This document shows, piece by piece, positions 44,040 through 56,138 of a stretch of DNA of 64,000 nucleotides (position 1 is its first letter; every line of letters begins with the position of its first letter). Location of the stretch: positions 1,068,598 to 1,132,597 of the forward strand of contig CALYLW010000212.1 in the NCBI GenBank assembly GCA_944989445.1, read 5' to 3'. The notes under the pieces were generated by a model, which was not told where the DNA came from, did not search any database, and saw only the letters and a list, made by a program, of their open reading frames with translations. The stretch comes from Ampullaceana balthica. Lineage: Eukaryota > Mollusca > Gastropoda > Lymnaeidae. The position numbers were made by a program, and so were the translations under genes.

Positions 44040-44600
44040 TTTGGTGCAGTAATTTGGTGCGCTGCTTTCAAAAATTAGTTTAAAAATCGTGTGGTGATTA
44101 GCACTGTAAAAATTATTATATAAATGCTTTCTTTAATTTTCAGGAGTATTTCGTGTTTATCATACAAGGATAAGTTACTTGGGCTTTTGACAAAAAAAAA
44201 GTGGGTGCCTTAGGCGCCCTACAAACTCAATTTAAAATTACTTTGTGTACATTTAAGGTAGTTTAATATTACGTAGCTATCATACAAGGACAAGTTTGTT
44301 GGGCTTTTGAAAAAAGTGGGCGCCGTAAGCACCCTAAATAAAAAGGGCGCCGCAGTAAAACCTATATTATATACATACTTTGTTAACATTTTAGGAATAT
44401 TTCGTATTTATCATACAAGGATAAGTTACTTGGGCTTTTAATATAAAAAATAAAATTAAAAAAAAACTATTATAAAATACTTTGTGTACATTTAAGAAAT
44501 TTTAATATTACGTATTTATCATACAAGGACAAGTTAGTTGGGCTTTTGAAAAAGGACGGCGCCGTAGGCGCCACGGCACCGCAGCTCAAACTAGTTATGA
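44040..44600 (+). repeat. GGGCGCC-type tandem array, 4 units
   Basis: Units of about 110-130 bp with TATCATACAAGGACAAGTTA near 44158, 44280, 44409 and 44518, each followed by GGGCTTTTGA and, in most, GGGCGCC. A single related copy lies in reverse at 19678-20105. Confidence 0.8.
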
Positions 44601-45020
44601 ATAAAGACATTAGAATAAACTAGCTAGAATCAAATTGGAGGATTATTTTGTTGTATTAAAATAAAAGAGGGTAAACGGTTGTTGAGATCCACTGGGTACC
44701 TCAAGTGAGACCCGCTGAATCATTACATGCCAATAACTCACGTGTTGGACATCGGACAGTACTGTAAGCCTATAAGACCGCAGTTCTAGCTTCATATGGT
44801 TTCCCTATATAAACAAATGCTTGAGTTCGCTCAGTCTCTTTCATCAACTCTCGCCAGTAACAAGTAACTAGACGTGATTGTAGTGGTCGCAAGGGCATTG
44901 TTGGCAAGGGAAAGCATCTGAATTTTGGTCAAATCTGCCCTGTTTCTGGTATAATTTGTATACGTTTACGTATGAATAATTAGCTGATTTTTGTTGCATT
45001 ATTGTTTTATTTTAGCCAAG
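44601..45020 (+). other. possible LTR or promoter region
   Basis: From TGTTGAGATCCACTGGG (about 44680) the DNA is less AT-rich and has a TATATAAAC box near 44813 and a pyrimidine-rich CTCAGTCTCTTTCATCA about 25 bp later, as in a pol II promoter or LTR. With the following minisatellite and 45306-45576 it may be one decayed element. No second LTR, primer-binding site or pol domains seen. Confidence 0.3.
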
Positions 45021-45305
45021 TAAAAGTAGGAGTACAGTTGGAATATAGTTATATTAAAAGTAGGAGTACAGTTGGAATATAGTTATATAAAAAGTAGGAG
45101 TACAGTTGGAATATAGTTATATTAAAAGTAGGAGTACAGTTGGAATATAGTTATATTAAAAGTAGGAGTACAGTTGGAATATAGTTATATTAAAAGTAGG
45201 AGTACAGTTGGAATATAGTTATATTAAAAGTAGGAGTACAGTTGGAATATAGTTATATTAAAAGTAGGAGTACAGTTGGAATATAGTTATATTAAAAGTA
45301 GGAGT
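45021..45305. repeat. 34-bp minisatellite, 8 near-identical units
   Basis: AAAAGTAGGAGTACAGTTGG plus AATATAGTTATATT is repeated about eight times with almost no variation, which suggests recent expansion or homogenisation. Confidence 0.95.
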
Positions 45306-45576
45306 ATAGTACAAATAGAATAAGAGTACAAGTATTGAAAATATCAATACAGCGAAGACAACTGAAATCAGCCACCGGACAACCAAACTTGTTATTTTGA
45401 CTGACAGTTGTCCTATAGGCCATTAACAGGCAGAGGTGTGGTCCGCGGTGAGGATCAAAGAAAGTATGACCGTCAAGAAGACCGTGGGAACCAACATAAG
45501 AAGTCGAACTATTCGAGACGGACGAAACGTCGAGTCGTCAGTTTAGGAGAAAACCAGATGGGAAAGGGGTTATTAG
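45306..45576. other. unclassified flank of hAT MITE
   Basis: Purine-rich and GC-richer than its surroundings, with a short arginine-rich frame from about 45408 (GRGVVRGEDQRKYDRQEDRG) of a kind seen in gag or nucleic-acid-binding segments. Too short to name. Confidence 0.3.
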
Positions 45577-46509
45577 TAGGGGTCTACCGATATGCATTTT
45601 TTCCGATATTGCCGATACCGATATAACCAATATTTGTGTTGCCGATATGAGTATTCGTTAGGACAAAAACCAGCTGTCATATTTGATGACGTCATTATTA
45701 AATTTATAACTCGAAATTATTTATCTTTTATATTAGGGGAATACCGTTATGCAGTTTTGCCGATATTACCGATTTATTATTTTTGTTTGCGGAAACGAAG
45801 TTTCTGATGTTTTTACAAGTTCCAGATCATGACCTACATAGGACTCATGACAAAACGAACCGTCCTTTTGTAACTTCAACTTTGACTCATAATTATTAAT
45901 TATAACCAATAGTTTAATGGATTTTGCACACGGCCACCTTTTATGAATGAAACAATGAGAACAAAGTGTTAGTAATAGAGTGAAAATGAGGTTGAAGGAT
46001 GAATGGTTGCCAATGACAACAAGTCTGCACACGGTACATTGTGTTATTCCATACGAAACGAAATGTTTTAGACATCTGCGAGTCTATGTGCACAGTTGCT
46101 ATTACAGCAATTACGTGAACCGTAATGTTTACATGTTATCTATTTATTAGAGCAATTACGGTATACTTGGCATCGGCACTAATTACACAGTGTTTCCGAG
46201 TATACGAAAATCGGCCGATACGTAAACAATATCATAGCACATGGCATACTGTATCGTGGCTGTACATATTAAAATTTGGACTCTTTTGGTTATTTCAATA
46301 CCGGTATCGGGGTCGATAAATTAACTTGTCGAGATATTGTAAATCTAAATGATAGTTTTCTTTTTTCTATTTTTTTTGGGAGGCGGGGGGGGGGTCAAAA
46401 TGTCACTTATAATGAAATATCGGTGACGTCAATATCGGGAACTTTACATTCTACCGATACCGATATCCAGATATCCAGATATCGGTGCTGATATATCGGT
46501 AGACCCCTA
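45577..46509. mobile_element. hAT-type MITE with CCGATAT sub-repeats
   Basis: A 933-bp element with inverted ends TAGGGGTCTACCGATAT and sub-terminal CCGATAT/ATATCGG repeats. It is flanked by GTTATTAG (45569-45576) and GTTGTTAG (46510-46517), a one-mismatch 8-bp target duplication. No transposase frame. It is inserted in the possible LTR-like element. Confidence 0.8.
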
Positions 46510-46517
46510 GTTGTTAG

Positions 46518-48580
46518 TAACCCCTTTTCTGTATATAATATTATTAGCTTTCAGTTGTTTTTATATTGTTGATGTCCTAGTGATATTTTGAATAATGTTT
46601 ATAAATATGTATCTGTTTTTTTTAAATTTAATTGAATAAAATTGTCTGTCGAAAGCACAGATTTGTTTTGCACTCACTCATACCCCTAGTTATATTATTA
46701 GATAATATAAGGTGATACTGGGAGCTCAATTAGCAGCGTCCCATCAAGTTTTTTTAAACACTGAGAGCACGTCCTTGTAAGTTTAAAATTTAACACAAAA
46801 TATTAAGAAATAATTTTTGTTTAATTGATTTCTCAATTTTAAAATGTATATGAATCTTTCTAGTAAATCTTTACAGCTATTTGTAGCTTAGTATTAAGAG
46901 AAAAATTGTTTAATATAGATAAACAAGCCCTTTTATTGCCTCTAAACAATTTAACAGTGCTAAAAAGACCGGGTGCTAGATAATGCAATTCTATATTAGT
47001 GCCTCTCTAAGTGGTTGTCCGCAGAGGTTATACAAAAGGGACAGAAAAGTATTTTTAATCCTCCATTTGCAATTCATACTAACACTATAGAAAATGTAAA
47101 TTTTCGGCGATAAGCACATACAACGAAACAAAAACAATAAAATAAATTACATTTCGCTAACACGTCAGTAAAGGGGAAATAGTTCACCAGTTCCTGGTGC
47201 AATGAAAAAATTCCTGCCCGTCCACCATACTAAAAAGTTTGAGAAGCACTGTTTTATATGATAGCTATTGTTTTTATTGTATATACCTATATATACAATA
47301 GAATAACGAAATGATTTAGACACGTTGGCTCCATTCAGTTTCAACCAAGTTTAACATTATAAGTAACAGTAGATTTTCTTCTAGCTCTTAACTACAAATG
47401 TTGTTACTTTCTTCCTCTTAATCTATCCTGTATTTTTTTCAAAAGCATGAGATCGTCTTTCTTCTTTTCGTAGATCCATTTTTTTCTTTATTTCCTATAC
47501 CTAATTATATTTTCGTTATGAGATAGAAAATAGACGACTTGTAATGCCAGTTAACAGTGAAAAAAACTAACTTACCTTGTATTGAAAAAGTGTAATAATT
47601 TTACAAGTACTAGATAACAATGAATAAGGTTATGCCTGCTTAATGTCTATCAAGTGAAATAATGCAAAAGTCTTAGCACTGTCTAATGGGAGATTTAGAC
47701 TCTTATTTTTCCTTAAATTTCTGTAAAGTTCTGTCTTAGTCTTGTGTATAATTTTGCGTCATTTAAGATACAATTTAAATTTTCATAACCGTTATTAAAA
47801 AAAAGTAATATAGTAAATCCTGTTTGCACAAGAGAATAATTAAATTAATTGTTTCTTATTTTGTTACAAATTTGAAATAATTTTGAAACGGAAGCGCCAA
47901 TGTTTTAATGAATTCAGCTCCTTTGATTTCAAGCTGTTCTTTGAGAATTGAAAAACAAATATATATATTATTTATTTTGGACTTTTTTATAGATTTTTGT
48001 TCACATCTCTTCATTTTTGCGCCTCTAGTTTCTTTAAAAAGTGCTGCATGGTATTAAATAGATCAAATCAAATAGTTTTAATTAATGCAAACACTATACT
48101 GCCTAAATATATGAAACACCAATTTTTTGGGTCATTTTCAACATGTTAAACTTGCTTTTCAGAACGAATTGGGCATGAAATTTAAGGTATTAAAGGATGT
48201 ACGTAATAAGAAGAAGCTTGAGGATTTATAAGTTTATTTTAAAAGTTCCCAGTGCAATTAATAGCATGCTCCACAATTTGGTGTATGTATTAATTTTATA
48301 AGTTGAGCAAGTTGGGCTACAAAATTAAAGTGTTTAATTAATTTTATAGATACATCATAATTGTGTACTTCCTATATTCTTTTTAAATTAATTTTTAAAT
48401 TGTTAAAAAATGTATTATTATTTTTTTTTCAAAAAAAGTATTTATTATTGCAATTAAGCTAACGTTCTGGGTAAGTGATATAGTAAATTTAGAAAACGTT
48501 TTAAAATTTTATAAATTAACATGAATCAAAATTCAAACATTAATTCCATGGAAAATGAAAAAAAAAGCTAATTATTATCC
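46518..48580. other. intergenic, nothing recognised
   Basis: AT-rich DNA. The piece near 47170-47260 (..AAAGTTTGAGAAGCACTG) has a common MITE-end look, but boundaries are not definable. Confidence 0.55.
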
Positions 48581-48596
48581 TTCTTATTATAAGAAG

Positions 48597-49906
48597 GTAA
48601 ATGCATAAAATAAAAACAGGGTATTAGTAGGCCTGACAGGACGTAACACAACAGCGAACGTTTCGGCAAAGAGCCTTCTTCAACGGACAAATAGTACACA
48701 AATGAAACGAATAAAACGAAATAATAGAAAAAAACACTTAGCTGCGGTGAAATCCAAGTAGTCCAGTAGAGATAAAGCAAGGAGAGAAAAGTAAGAGCTT
48801 AAATAGGAAAGGAAAGGGTGGGTGTGGCCAATCAATCAGCTTGTCAGTGCGAACACAACGTTGATCCCATGTGGTGTAAGAGTCCCATATTCATGGATTA
48901 GTCTATTCTCCAGACTGACCCGGCCGGGTGTGTTTGTACAAGAAACCAAGGCGGTGACAGACATGTCATCGACGCCCATGTGGTCCCGTCCATTGAAGTG
49001 TCGGGAGACAGGACACTGTTTGTCTTGTTTAATGGCACGTACATGTTCCGCGATACGGCAAGAGAGTAACCTCCCCGTTTCACCAATGTACTTCAAAGGA
49101 CAGCGCTTACACACAATGGTGTAGACCACATTGCGGCTAGTACAAAGATAGCCATTCCTAATCTTGAATGTCCCCTTAGGGAAGACAATCTGGTCCGTCT
49201 GGGTAACAAAGGGACATGTCTTGCAGCGATTACGACCACATGGCTTAGTGCCCAGATGGGAGGACGGAATAAGCAGACGGCTACGAACCAATAGGTCTCG
49301 CAGATTTTTGTCCCTCCTGAATACAATGAGGGGTGGGGTGGAAAATATGTTGTTTGTCTCAGGGTCCGCGAGGAGGATGGTGCGGTTTTTCACAAATATT
49401 TCCTTTGCTCTGATGTTGTGGGGATGGTATGTGAGCACCAATTTGCTCCTTTCATTACTATCACTGGAGCGTGATACAAAGGCGTCGGCACGAGTGAAGT
49501 TTTTAACTCGCTGAAGTGCAGATTGAAGTATAGCTTCAGGGTAAGACCTTTGTCTAAAAAACTCCACCATTTCCAACGCCTTTTCCAAAAAGTCCTCATT
49601 AGATTGACACAGCCTACGGAGGCGAAGGAGTTGTGAAAATGGAATAGAATCCTTACAGGATTTGGGATGAGACGAGGGATAGAGTAGGTAAGAGTGACTG
49701 TCCGTAGGTTTGAAGTAGGCCGAAGTGAGGAGGCGGTTCTTCTGGAGAGTTACAGTAATGTCCAGGAAATTAACCGATAGTTCGGAAATCGTGTGAGTGA
49801 ACTTAATGGAGGGGTGAAAAGAATCAACAAAGTTGATGAACGTGTCAAGGTCACTCCTCTCCATATGAGTGACCCCAATGCCATCATCAATGTATCTTTT
49901 ATAAAA
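48597..49906 (-). mobile_element. Penelope-like element, 5'-truncated
   Basis: A 1310-bp insertion between perfect 16-bp direct repeats TTCTTATTATAAGAAG (48581-48596 and 49907-49922). It encodes the end of a Penelope-like RT plus a GIY-YIG endonuclease. The break lies just upstream of the catalytic YIDD motif. It is inserted about 150 bp before the first exon of gene 2. A shorter sister copy is at 59270-59611. Confidence 0.88.
48836..49906 (-). CDS. Penelope-like RT C-terminus plus GIY-YIG endonuclease
   Basis: An open frame running into the 5' truncation. It begins FYKRYIDDGIGVTH with the RT catalytic YIDD (49883-49894), then the PLE thumb region (LSVNFLDITVTLQKN, LRLRRLCQSNEDF). A CGRNRCKTCPF zinc-like motif and a C-terminal GIY-YIG nuclease follow (VVYTIVCKRC, KYIGETGRLLSCRIAEH). 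RT copies RNA and the nuclease makes the target nick. No stops or frameshifts over about 357 codons, so the insertion looks young, but it lacks most of the RT and cannot be autonomous. The ATG at 49864 is an accidental start. Confidence 0.88.
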   Translation of the reverse strand, partial: FYKRYIDDGIGVTHMERSDLDTFINFVDSFHPSIKFTHTISELSVNFLDITVTLQKNRLLTSAYFKPTDSHSYLLYPSSHPKSCKDSIPFSQLLRLRRLCQSNEDFLEKALEMVEFFRQRSYPEAILQSALQRVKNFTRADAFVSRSSDSNERSKLVLTYHPHNIRAKEIFVKNRTILLADPETNNIFSTPPLIVFRRDKNLRDLLVRSRLLIPSSHLGTKPCGRNRCKTCPFVTQTDQIVFPKGTFKIRNGYLCTSRNVVYTIVCKRCPLKYIGETGRLLSCRIAEHVRAIKQDKQCPVSRHFNGRDHMGVDDMSVTALVSCTNTPGRVSLENRLIHEYGTLTPHGINVVFALTS

Positions 49907-50050
49907 TTCTTATTATAAGAAGCATTTTAAAACCTCTTAGCAACATATTTACCCTTTAACTGAATAATAAATATTCAATACGAACAAATTAAACCAATAA
50001 ACTAACTAAATTGTAAATCTTTCTAATTTTATAGTGGACATAAAGCGACA

Positions 50051-50105
50051 ATGTTAGTTTTTCACTCAGTTGCATTGGCAGCGTGGTTGATTTCAAACGT
50101 TAAAG
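50051..50105 (+). CDS. gene 2 exon 1: signal peptide
   Basis: ATG at 50051 opens a hydrophobic leader (MLVFHSVALAAWLISNVK) with a GTAAGG donor after one extra base, that is, phase 1. This fits a signal peptide, directing the product to the secretory pathway. The next recognised exon starts in the matching phase and supplies GTKNC. The preceding 130 bp up to the Penelope target duplication would be the 5' leader and promoter region; no TATA box was certain. Confidence 0.75.
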
Positions 50106-50720
50106 GTAAGGGTCATTTTTACTAATTGAAATGTTTTTAATTATTTAATTATGCACACCAATACATATTCTAAATTATTTTGTCATTTTTCATTTTGTTT
50201 AAAAACTTTTGGCGCTTTCGATTGTGACGATTGTTAATTTATAAACGATTTACGTTATTTGATGCGTAAAGACATTAAACACATGTGGATATATTTGCAA
50301 TAGTCAAAATTCACTGACATGAGCAGCTTCTGATGTTTATTCGTATCCTGATAAATAACGTTTCGGTTTGTTGTACATTAGTAAAATTATAGCTAATCAA
50401 ATTCAGAGCAAGACATTAGGCTTATCAATACACAATTATGGCCAAGAGATGGCTTGATACTATTGCATATGCCTATAAAACTGTATTAATATATTGACAG
50501 ATACATTGAGTCCAATTGGGCTATCGTAAAATGTGTCTTTAAAAATTTATTTTTAATTTTTATGAGCAACGAATTAGACTAGAACAACTAGGCATCTAAT
50601 GTTTAAACATCCGCGTAGAGACATCATATTTGTTTCCTCTCAATATATATTTTCGAAAGAAAATAAAAAATAATAACATTTCTTCATTATCTCTAATTGT
50701 AAAAAAAAATGTTTTAAAAG

Positions 50721-50858
50721 GAACCAAAAACTGTGACAGTAATTGGTTCGGATTGAATTGTCAATTCAAATGTCACTGTTCCAAAAAGTGTACCGAGAGC
50801 GGCCTGTGTTATGACAGCCTATGCCAGAAGGGTTGGTTTGGTCATTCATGCCAGTACC
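50721..50858 (+). CDS. gene 2 exon 2: EGF-like module
   Basis: A 138-bp, phase 1-1 exon between TGTTTTAAAAG and GTAAGT. Eight cysteines have spacing C-x8-C-x3-C-x1-C-x3-C-x5-C-x4-C-x8-C, with NWFGLNC and GWFGHSCQY motifs. It is the paralogue of the exon at 10319, which lacks one of these cysteines. The closing CQY followed by the next exon's Q-DLAT mirrors gene 1. Extracellular, disulphide-rich. Confidence 0.88.
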
Positions 50859-51885
50859 GTAAGTAAAAAGACATAAAACGGAAAATTGTAATTTTGTTTA
50901 AAATATTGTAACTTATAAACGTTTTACCTTGACTTGGTGTTTATACAAACATTGATAACGTTCATTTCACCTATTTCATAACAACTTATGGAAGGTTATA
51001 TCCAGTTTGAGATATTACATTTGTGAAGTAATATTTAGATTTTCTTATAAAAATATATGATTGTTGCTAGAGTTCACAAAAATTCCTGCATATGTGTCTT
51101 ATTTTATTTTAATAAGTTGTTTTGCACATCATTTTTAATTAATATACATTTATTGATATAAAACTATTCAAAAGTGTAAATTAAAGTTATTTATTAAAAA
51201 AAACTAAATGGTAAAACTAAATAACTTTCGACTTTCGAATATCTTTCCTTATTCATAATTAAAACTAACTTAATAAAAATGTTTAACATACTGCCATCAG
51301 TTACACCATATGGTATTTCGGCTCTTATATGAATAACATGATTTCTCTAGTAAGCTTTAAGCCTGGAGAAGGTTTTATGTGCTTCCTGTTGTCTGGCCCC
51401 TCCTTTTTATTTTGGTATGTTTTGTAAACGTTTAAATATGTATTCTTGCTCTACACAGTTTAAGAAGTGGAAGTTAGAGACTAAACTTACAATTTTTCGT
51501 CGGTCATACAAGAGACAATAGTTGTTACTATTTAAAATTCAAACTAATCACATCTAAATTACTGCTGAAATAATATTTTTTTTGTTTTGAGATGTAATAA
51601 ACAGTTTCGTTAATGGCAATTATATTTATTTTAATTTTGAGCATTTATTATTTAATGTAAAGCATTTGATAATAATGTGCTATAAATCAATAAGAATTGG
51701 TTGAAATAAAAAATGTAGAAATGTGTTTAGCAGTAACAATCTAAATAATTTCAATCATGTACATCCTATTTTATGTCAATACAAGGAAAGGTATTTCGTG
51801 TCACGAACATAAATCATTACAGTAAACTCTTGAATTACAATAGTTCATCTCTTGTTCATCATCATTTTTCTTTCCTCCTACACAG

Positions 51886-52068
51886 AGGATTTAGCCACAC
51901 TACCTAATGCTAAAATCTCCACTGTACTAGAAAATATTACATTAACATGGATGACTGACAATGATGACAGCACATGTTACAATGGAGCATCTCTGAAAGC
52001 CATAAATGTCGAATGGAAAACACAACGATATATTTTCACGTGGTTGAGTGTCACCTTTAGTGAGCCAA
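51886..52068 (+). CDS. gene 2 exon 3: galactose-binding-like domain, N half
   Basis: A 183-bp, phase 1-1 exon between CTCCTACACAG and GTGAGT. It encodes QDLATLPNAKIST..TWMTDNDDSTCYN..INVEWKTQRYIFTWLSVTF. The order DLAxxxxAxxS, LTDxDxxTC, VxW and FTWLxVxF recalls the first sugar-binding-like fold next to EGF modules in molluscan EGF/discoidin proteins; the family name is an inference. It pairs with exon 60288-60479, 8.2 kb away across nested transposons. Confidence 0.82.
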
Positions 52069-53668
52069 GTGAGTTGGGTGACATGACGAAAAATCATGTC
52101 TCATTTAACGTGACCTCATTGTTTCTCTGGAGTATCAGATGACTCAGTAGTGTATGTTTTTTCTATTACTTTTTGTCACAAAAAACATTCTATTATGTTC
52201 AGGGCTGTCAATATTGTTGAAAAGGTGCCCGGGTAATCGTCCAATATTTAAACGGGTACCCTGGCACCCGTTCGAAACTCGCATAGTTTTCGCAGTCGTT
52301 GCCGCTATACAATGCAACCTAGCAACCATACATGCACCTCATTTTACACAGAAACCAACGACATGCTTCCAATAACATACTATTGTGAAATTTACTGTGC
52401 AACAAAACTTTATTGCTGCTTAAAATGTTCATACAGCCCAGGCAGTGGCGTAGCGAGGGGGGCAAAGGGCAAATGCCCCGGGCGGCACTTTGTCAGGGGC
52501 GGCAAATTCCAAGATGTTAATTAATTTTTAAATATGAAAATGTTATAAGGAAGTAGATCTGTTATCGAAATAAAAGAAAAGCCAAATAAGAAATTAATAA
52601 AATAAAGAAAGAAATTTCCTAAAGCATGTGAACGTTTCAACTGTTAAAACTTCAAACTCCTAATTGGATATTAATTCCTTTACTAATGGTACTGTACAGG
52701 AAACAAAGGGGTTACAAAGTATGAGAACTTTACACTGACGAGGCGGATTGATGTTTGGGGGGGGGGAGGGCGGCAAATTCCTCGTTGTTAATTAGCTTCC
52801 AAAAATGAACAACTTTAAAATAAAGTTTTATAAAGTAAAAGAAAATCCAAGATAAAAACTTAAAAGAAATGAAGAAACTGTATTAAAATACGTGAACGTT
52901 CCTAATGGCAAACTTCAAACTCCAGTATGAATCTAAAGTCTTCTGATACTAATGCTACTGACCTGAAAGCATAGGGGGTGAAGAAGTGTATGAACATGAC
53001 AATAATGTGCTGATACCTCGTACATATAATTGATTCAAGTTTGATTTTAACGTAAGTAAACTACTGGAAAAAATTGTTGTCGCACTTAAAAATACTTATA
53101 ATTTTAGGGATAATTCTTCCAAAGCATCATTATTTTAATTTTAATAATTTTGTTTTGTTTTGTGGCATAATCCAAAATAATGAACATAATTGCTTAACTA
53201 TTGGAATTAAAACTTGGCATACATAAATACAGAAGTATTCACTCATGAACAAGTGCTCAGCATTACCAAAGTTGTTTTTTTTTAATTTAAAGGAATCAGC
53301 AACTATAAGGTGTTGTAAAATTAAAACAAAGTAGCAAGAATTTATTGTTATAATGTTTGACATTATTAAATCCTACCAAAATTAAACGAGCTTTTTGCGG
53401 TCGCAGAGAGGACAATACTGTTGTAAATAAAGGAAATATTCTTGAACCGATGCATTTGCTTGCAAAGTACGTTTGATCACTCAGAGAACTTCGTGGGTAA
53501 AGAGGTAAAAACTTGTCATTTAAAATTCTAAGGGAGATCATAGCAATTTTAGGAGATTTAATTCTTGAAAAATCAGCTTTTTCAGGAACAAGATACCAAA
53601 TATTATTCTATTGTATTCTATAGTTCTTCATATATTTCACATAAGGATCAAATAAGTCCAGTTGTGTG

Positions 53669-56138
53669 CAGTGGCGTAGCTAGAACTTTTGCCGCCAATG
53701 GTCTCCAATGTGCCGCCCTTTTTAGGGACCGTCCATAAATTACGTCACGCACCTGGGGCGGGGAGTCATACACTTGTGACGTTGTGTGACGAGGGGGTGT
53801 GTTTGAGAAATGAGACGTCACGTCAAAACGCACACCTTTAAATAAAATGTCCACTTAAATATTGAGTACTGGCACTTTATTTAATGACGTTTCCAAAAAA
53901 CGCGTTTTACGATATTAGAGTGCAGCCTTGACTAAAACAATCGTAAATGACAAAAATTAGATTTGAAACATGCTTTTTTTTCAAATAGAAAATACGGCTT
54001 TATGGTGGGGGGGTGTCGTCAAAACTTTATGACGTCATATTGAAGAAGGGGTCTACGTTTTTGTGACGACGTGTGACGAGGGCGGAGGGTGTGAAAAATC
54101 AGCCAAATTCGCGTGACGTCATGAACGGCAAATTAGTCGATTATATGACGGTTTTTATAAATTAATAAACATGAAAAGTAATTGTAATTGAAATGAAGTA
54201 AAGGTGGGGAACATCTTTACCATTGCATGCCGCATTTATGTAGGCATAATCAGTAATTAAAGAGGCCGCATAAGATGATATACCTGTAAATACTCAATTA
54301 TAAAAATACACTATAAATTTTTTAAGGCAACAAGATAGTTACTGAGGTCGCAAGTCCACCTCCTCATCCCCATGAGACAAAACATATTCCAAATTTACAC
54401 AAAAAACAACATTATCAATTACTATTCTTTATTTTATATTAAATAAATGTTTTTTTTACAAACAAAGAAATTGTACACATTATCATGTAATCATGTTTAT
54501 ACATTTACTTTTCTAACTTTCATAATATAAAAAACGTGTATTATGCTATCAAAATTTTTAATTATTTGTAATATCTTGTTCTATGGACAATATTGCAAGA
54601 TTTGTTGTTTTAAATCGCTCCTTGGGGAACGAAGATAATTTTTATCAACTTCACTTTTGAGAAGCTCCTTTCACAACTAGCGACACTGATAGCAATTGTT
54701 AAAAAAAATTCAGAGCAAAAATTAGAATGTTTGGTACAGAATTTTCCAATCTTACTGTTGAATAAATTTTAATAGATCAAGGGGGCCTTTCCCACCGTTT
54801 TTCTAACGTAATGCCTCTTCTTGTAGTGTAGGTACAGCCATAAAAACCGTGACCCTTTTTCTTTCAATATTGAACTGTTCTTTATCAATGTCAATAAAGT
54901 AATTTACATGGTATTATATACGAATATTTTCTTGCAAGGACTTGCTACTCATTAAAGCATTCTTTTATTTTCTGTTATAATTCCATCCATGGATAAAAAC
55001 ATTTCCCGTTGTACTGCTCGTTCTAAAGATAGAAACACGTCTTCTTAATTTTCCCCACTTATATTTTTTTCTCCTTCTAACTCGGCGTCCAGTTGATATC
55101 TCAAACTCTTCACAAATTGTTAGACTGATATAACAGCGTTTTGTATTAGCTCATCTCTTTGTTCCATGCAATTGATTTGCATTAATTTTAAAAAATGACG
55201 GGTTCCCATAAATTTACATAACATAGAAAAGAAAAAGATTGCATTGAATCGAGAAAAATTTTAGAATCTCATCTCGTTTTACTAGTTACTTCTTCAGATA
55301 TCAATTTTTCCAAGACGCTTGAAATTTTAAAGTACGTCTTTTTCGAAATTAGTTATGCCTATTGGGGTGTTTATCAACGGACAAATTTGAATATTTTCAT
55401 TTTCTTGCCATAAATCTAAATAATTTTCCATAAAATAGACGAATTCAAATTATTTACACATTACTTTTATTGGATAGGCTTAACATATTTAATGAATAAC
55501 GGTATTTTAATGAAAAACACAAATTATGTGTGCTACTTAAATGCAATAAAAACAAAATAAATTTAATTTCTAATAACGTACCTTACAATAATTTTCTGAA
55601 AACTCAAACAGTAATATAAGTTACCTTTATTTTATATAAATTAATATTTGAAAGTTAAAAACAATATTTGAACCACCATGAATTGTAGGTACTTGTTCGC
55701 GCATCATTCTGCGAATGTTGAAATTCCACTCAAAAACCATCATGGCGATATTAATAGCAGAATATTGGGCCAAGCGGTTTAAATTATGTGTTTTTTTGTG
55801 TGCGTAGATTTCTTTTAAAAGCGTCATCTTCTCGTACCGTATACCGCTTAATTTTCCAAACAAATCGATACCTTTTTTGAGTGATTTTAAATTTTTTAAC
55901 GGTTTTGCGTTAGTTATAACATCCACACATCCACAATGTAATTGAACAAATGTTGTGGGAATCTGTTAATTAGAAATAGAAATTTCGAATGTTTTTGTTT
56001 CACCTTGGTTTCCCCCTTCAAAAGAAAAAGGGTGGTTGTTGGAATAGGTTGCAATTTTCAAATGCCCACTAATGCCGCCCCTAAATGTGTGACGCTCGGG
56101 GCGGACAGCCCCCACCGCCCCCTCTAACTACGCCACTG
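53669..56138. mobile_element. hAT element, inner layer
   Basis: Starts CAGTGGCGTAGCTAGAA and ends TCTAACTACGCCACTG, with flanks GTTGTGTG (53661-53668) and GTTGTGAG (56139-56146), a one-mismatch 8-bp duplication. The TIR is shared with the middle layer and with the terminus at 63928. It contains a decayed transposase on the - strand. Confidence 0.82.
54600..54705 (-). pseudogene. hAT transposase C-terminal dimerisation fragment
   Basis: The - strand reads IAISVASCERSFSKVKLIK, matching the hallmark xSxASxERxFSxLKxIK of hAT transposase dimerisation domains (ZMYM1-like subgroup). A TAA follows about 10 codons on. Upstream - strand frames towards 55926 are broken and have no further motif that I can name. 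Inactive. Confidence 0.75.

Noticed and set aside
44601..46700. Complete LTR retrotransposon
   Set aside because: There is a plausible promoter, but no paired LTR, primer-binding site or pol domains.
49164..49514. 116-codon + strand frame
   Set aside because: Antisense shadow of the Penelope RT/GIY-YIG frame.
55627..55926. 99-codon - strand frame as a host gene
   Set aside because: It lies inside the inner hAT element on the strand of its decayed transposase; no independent gene evidence.
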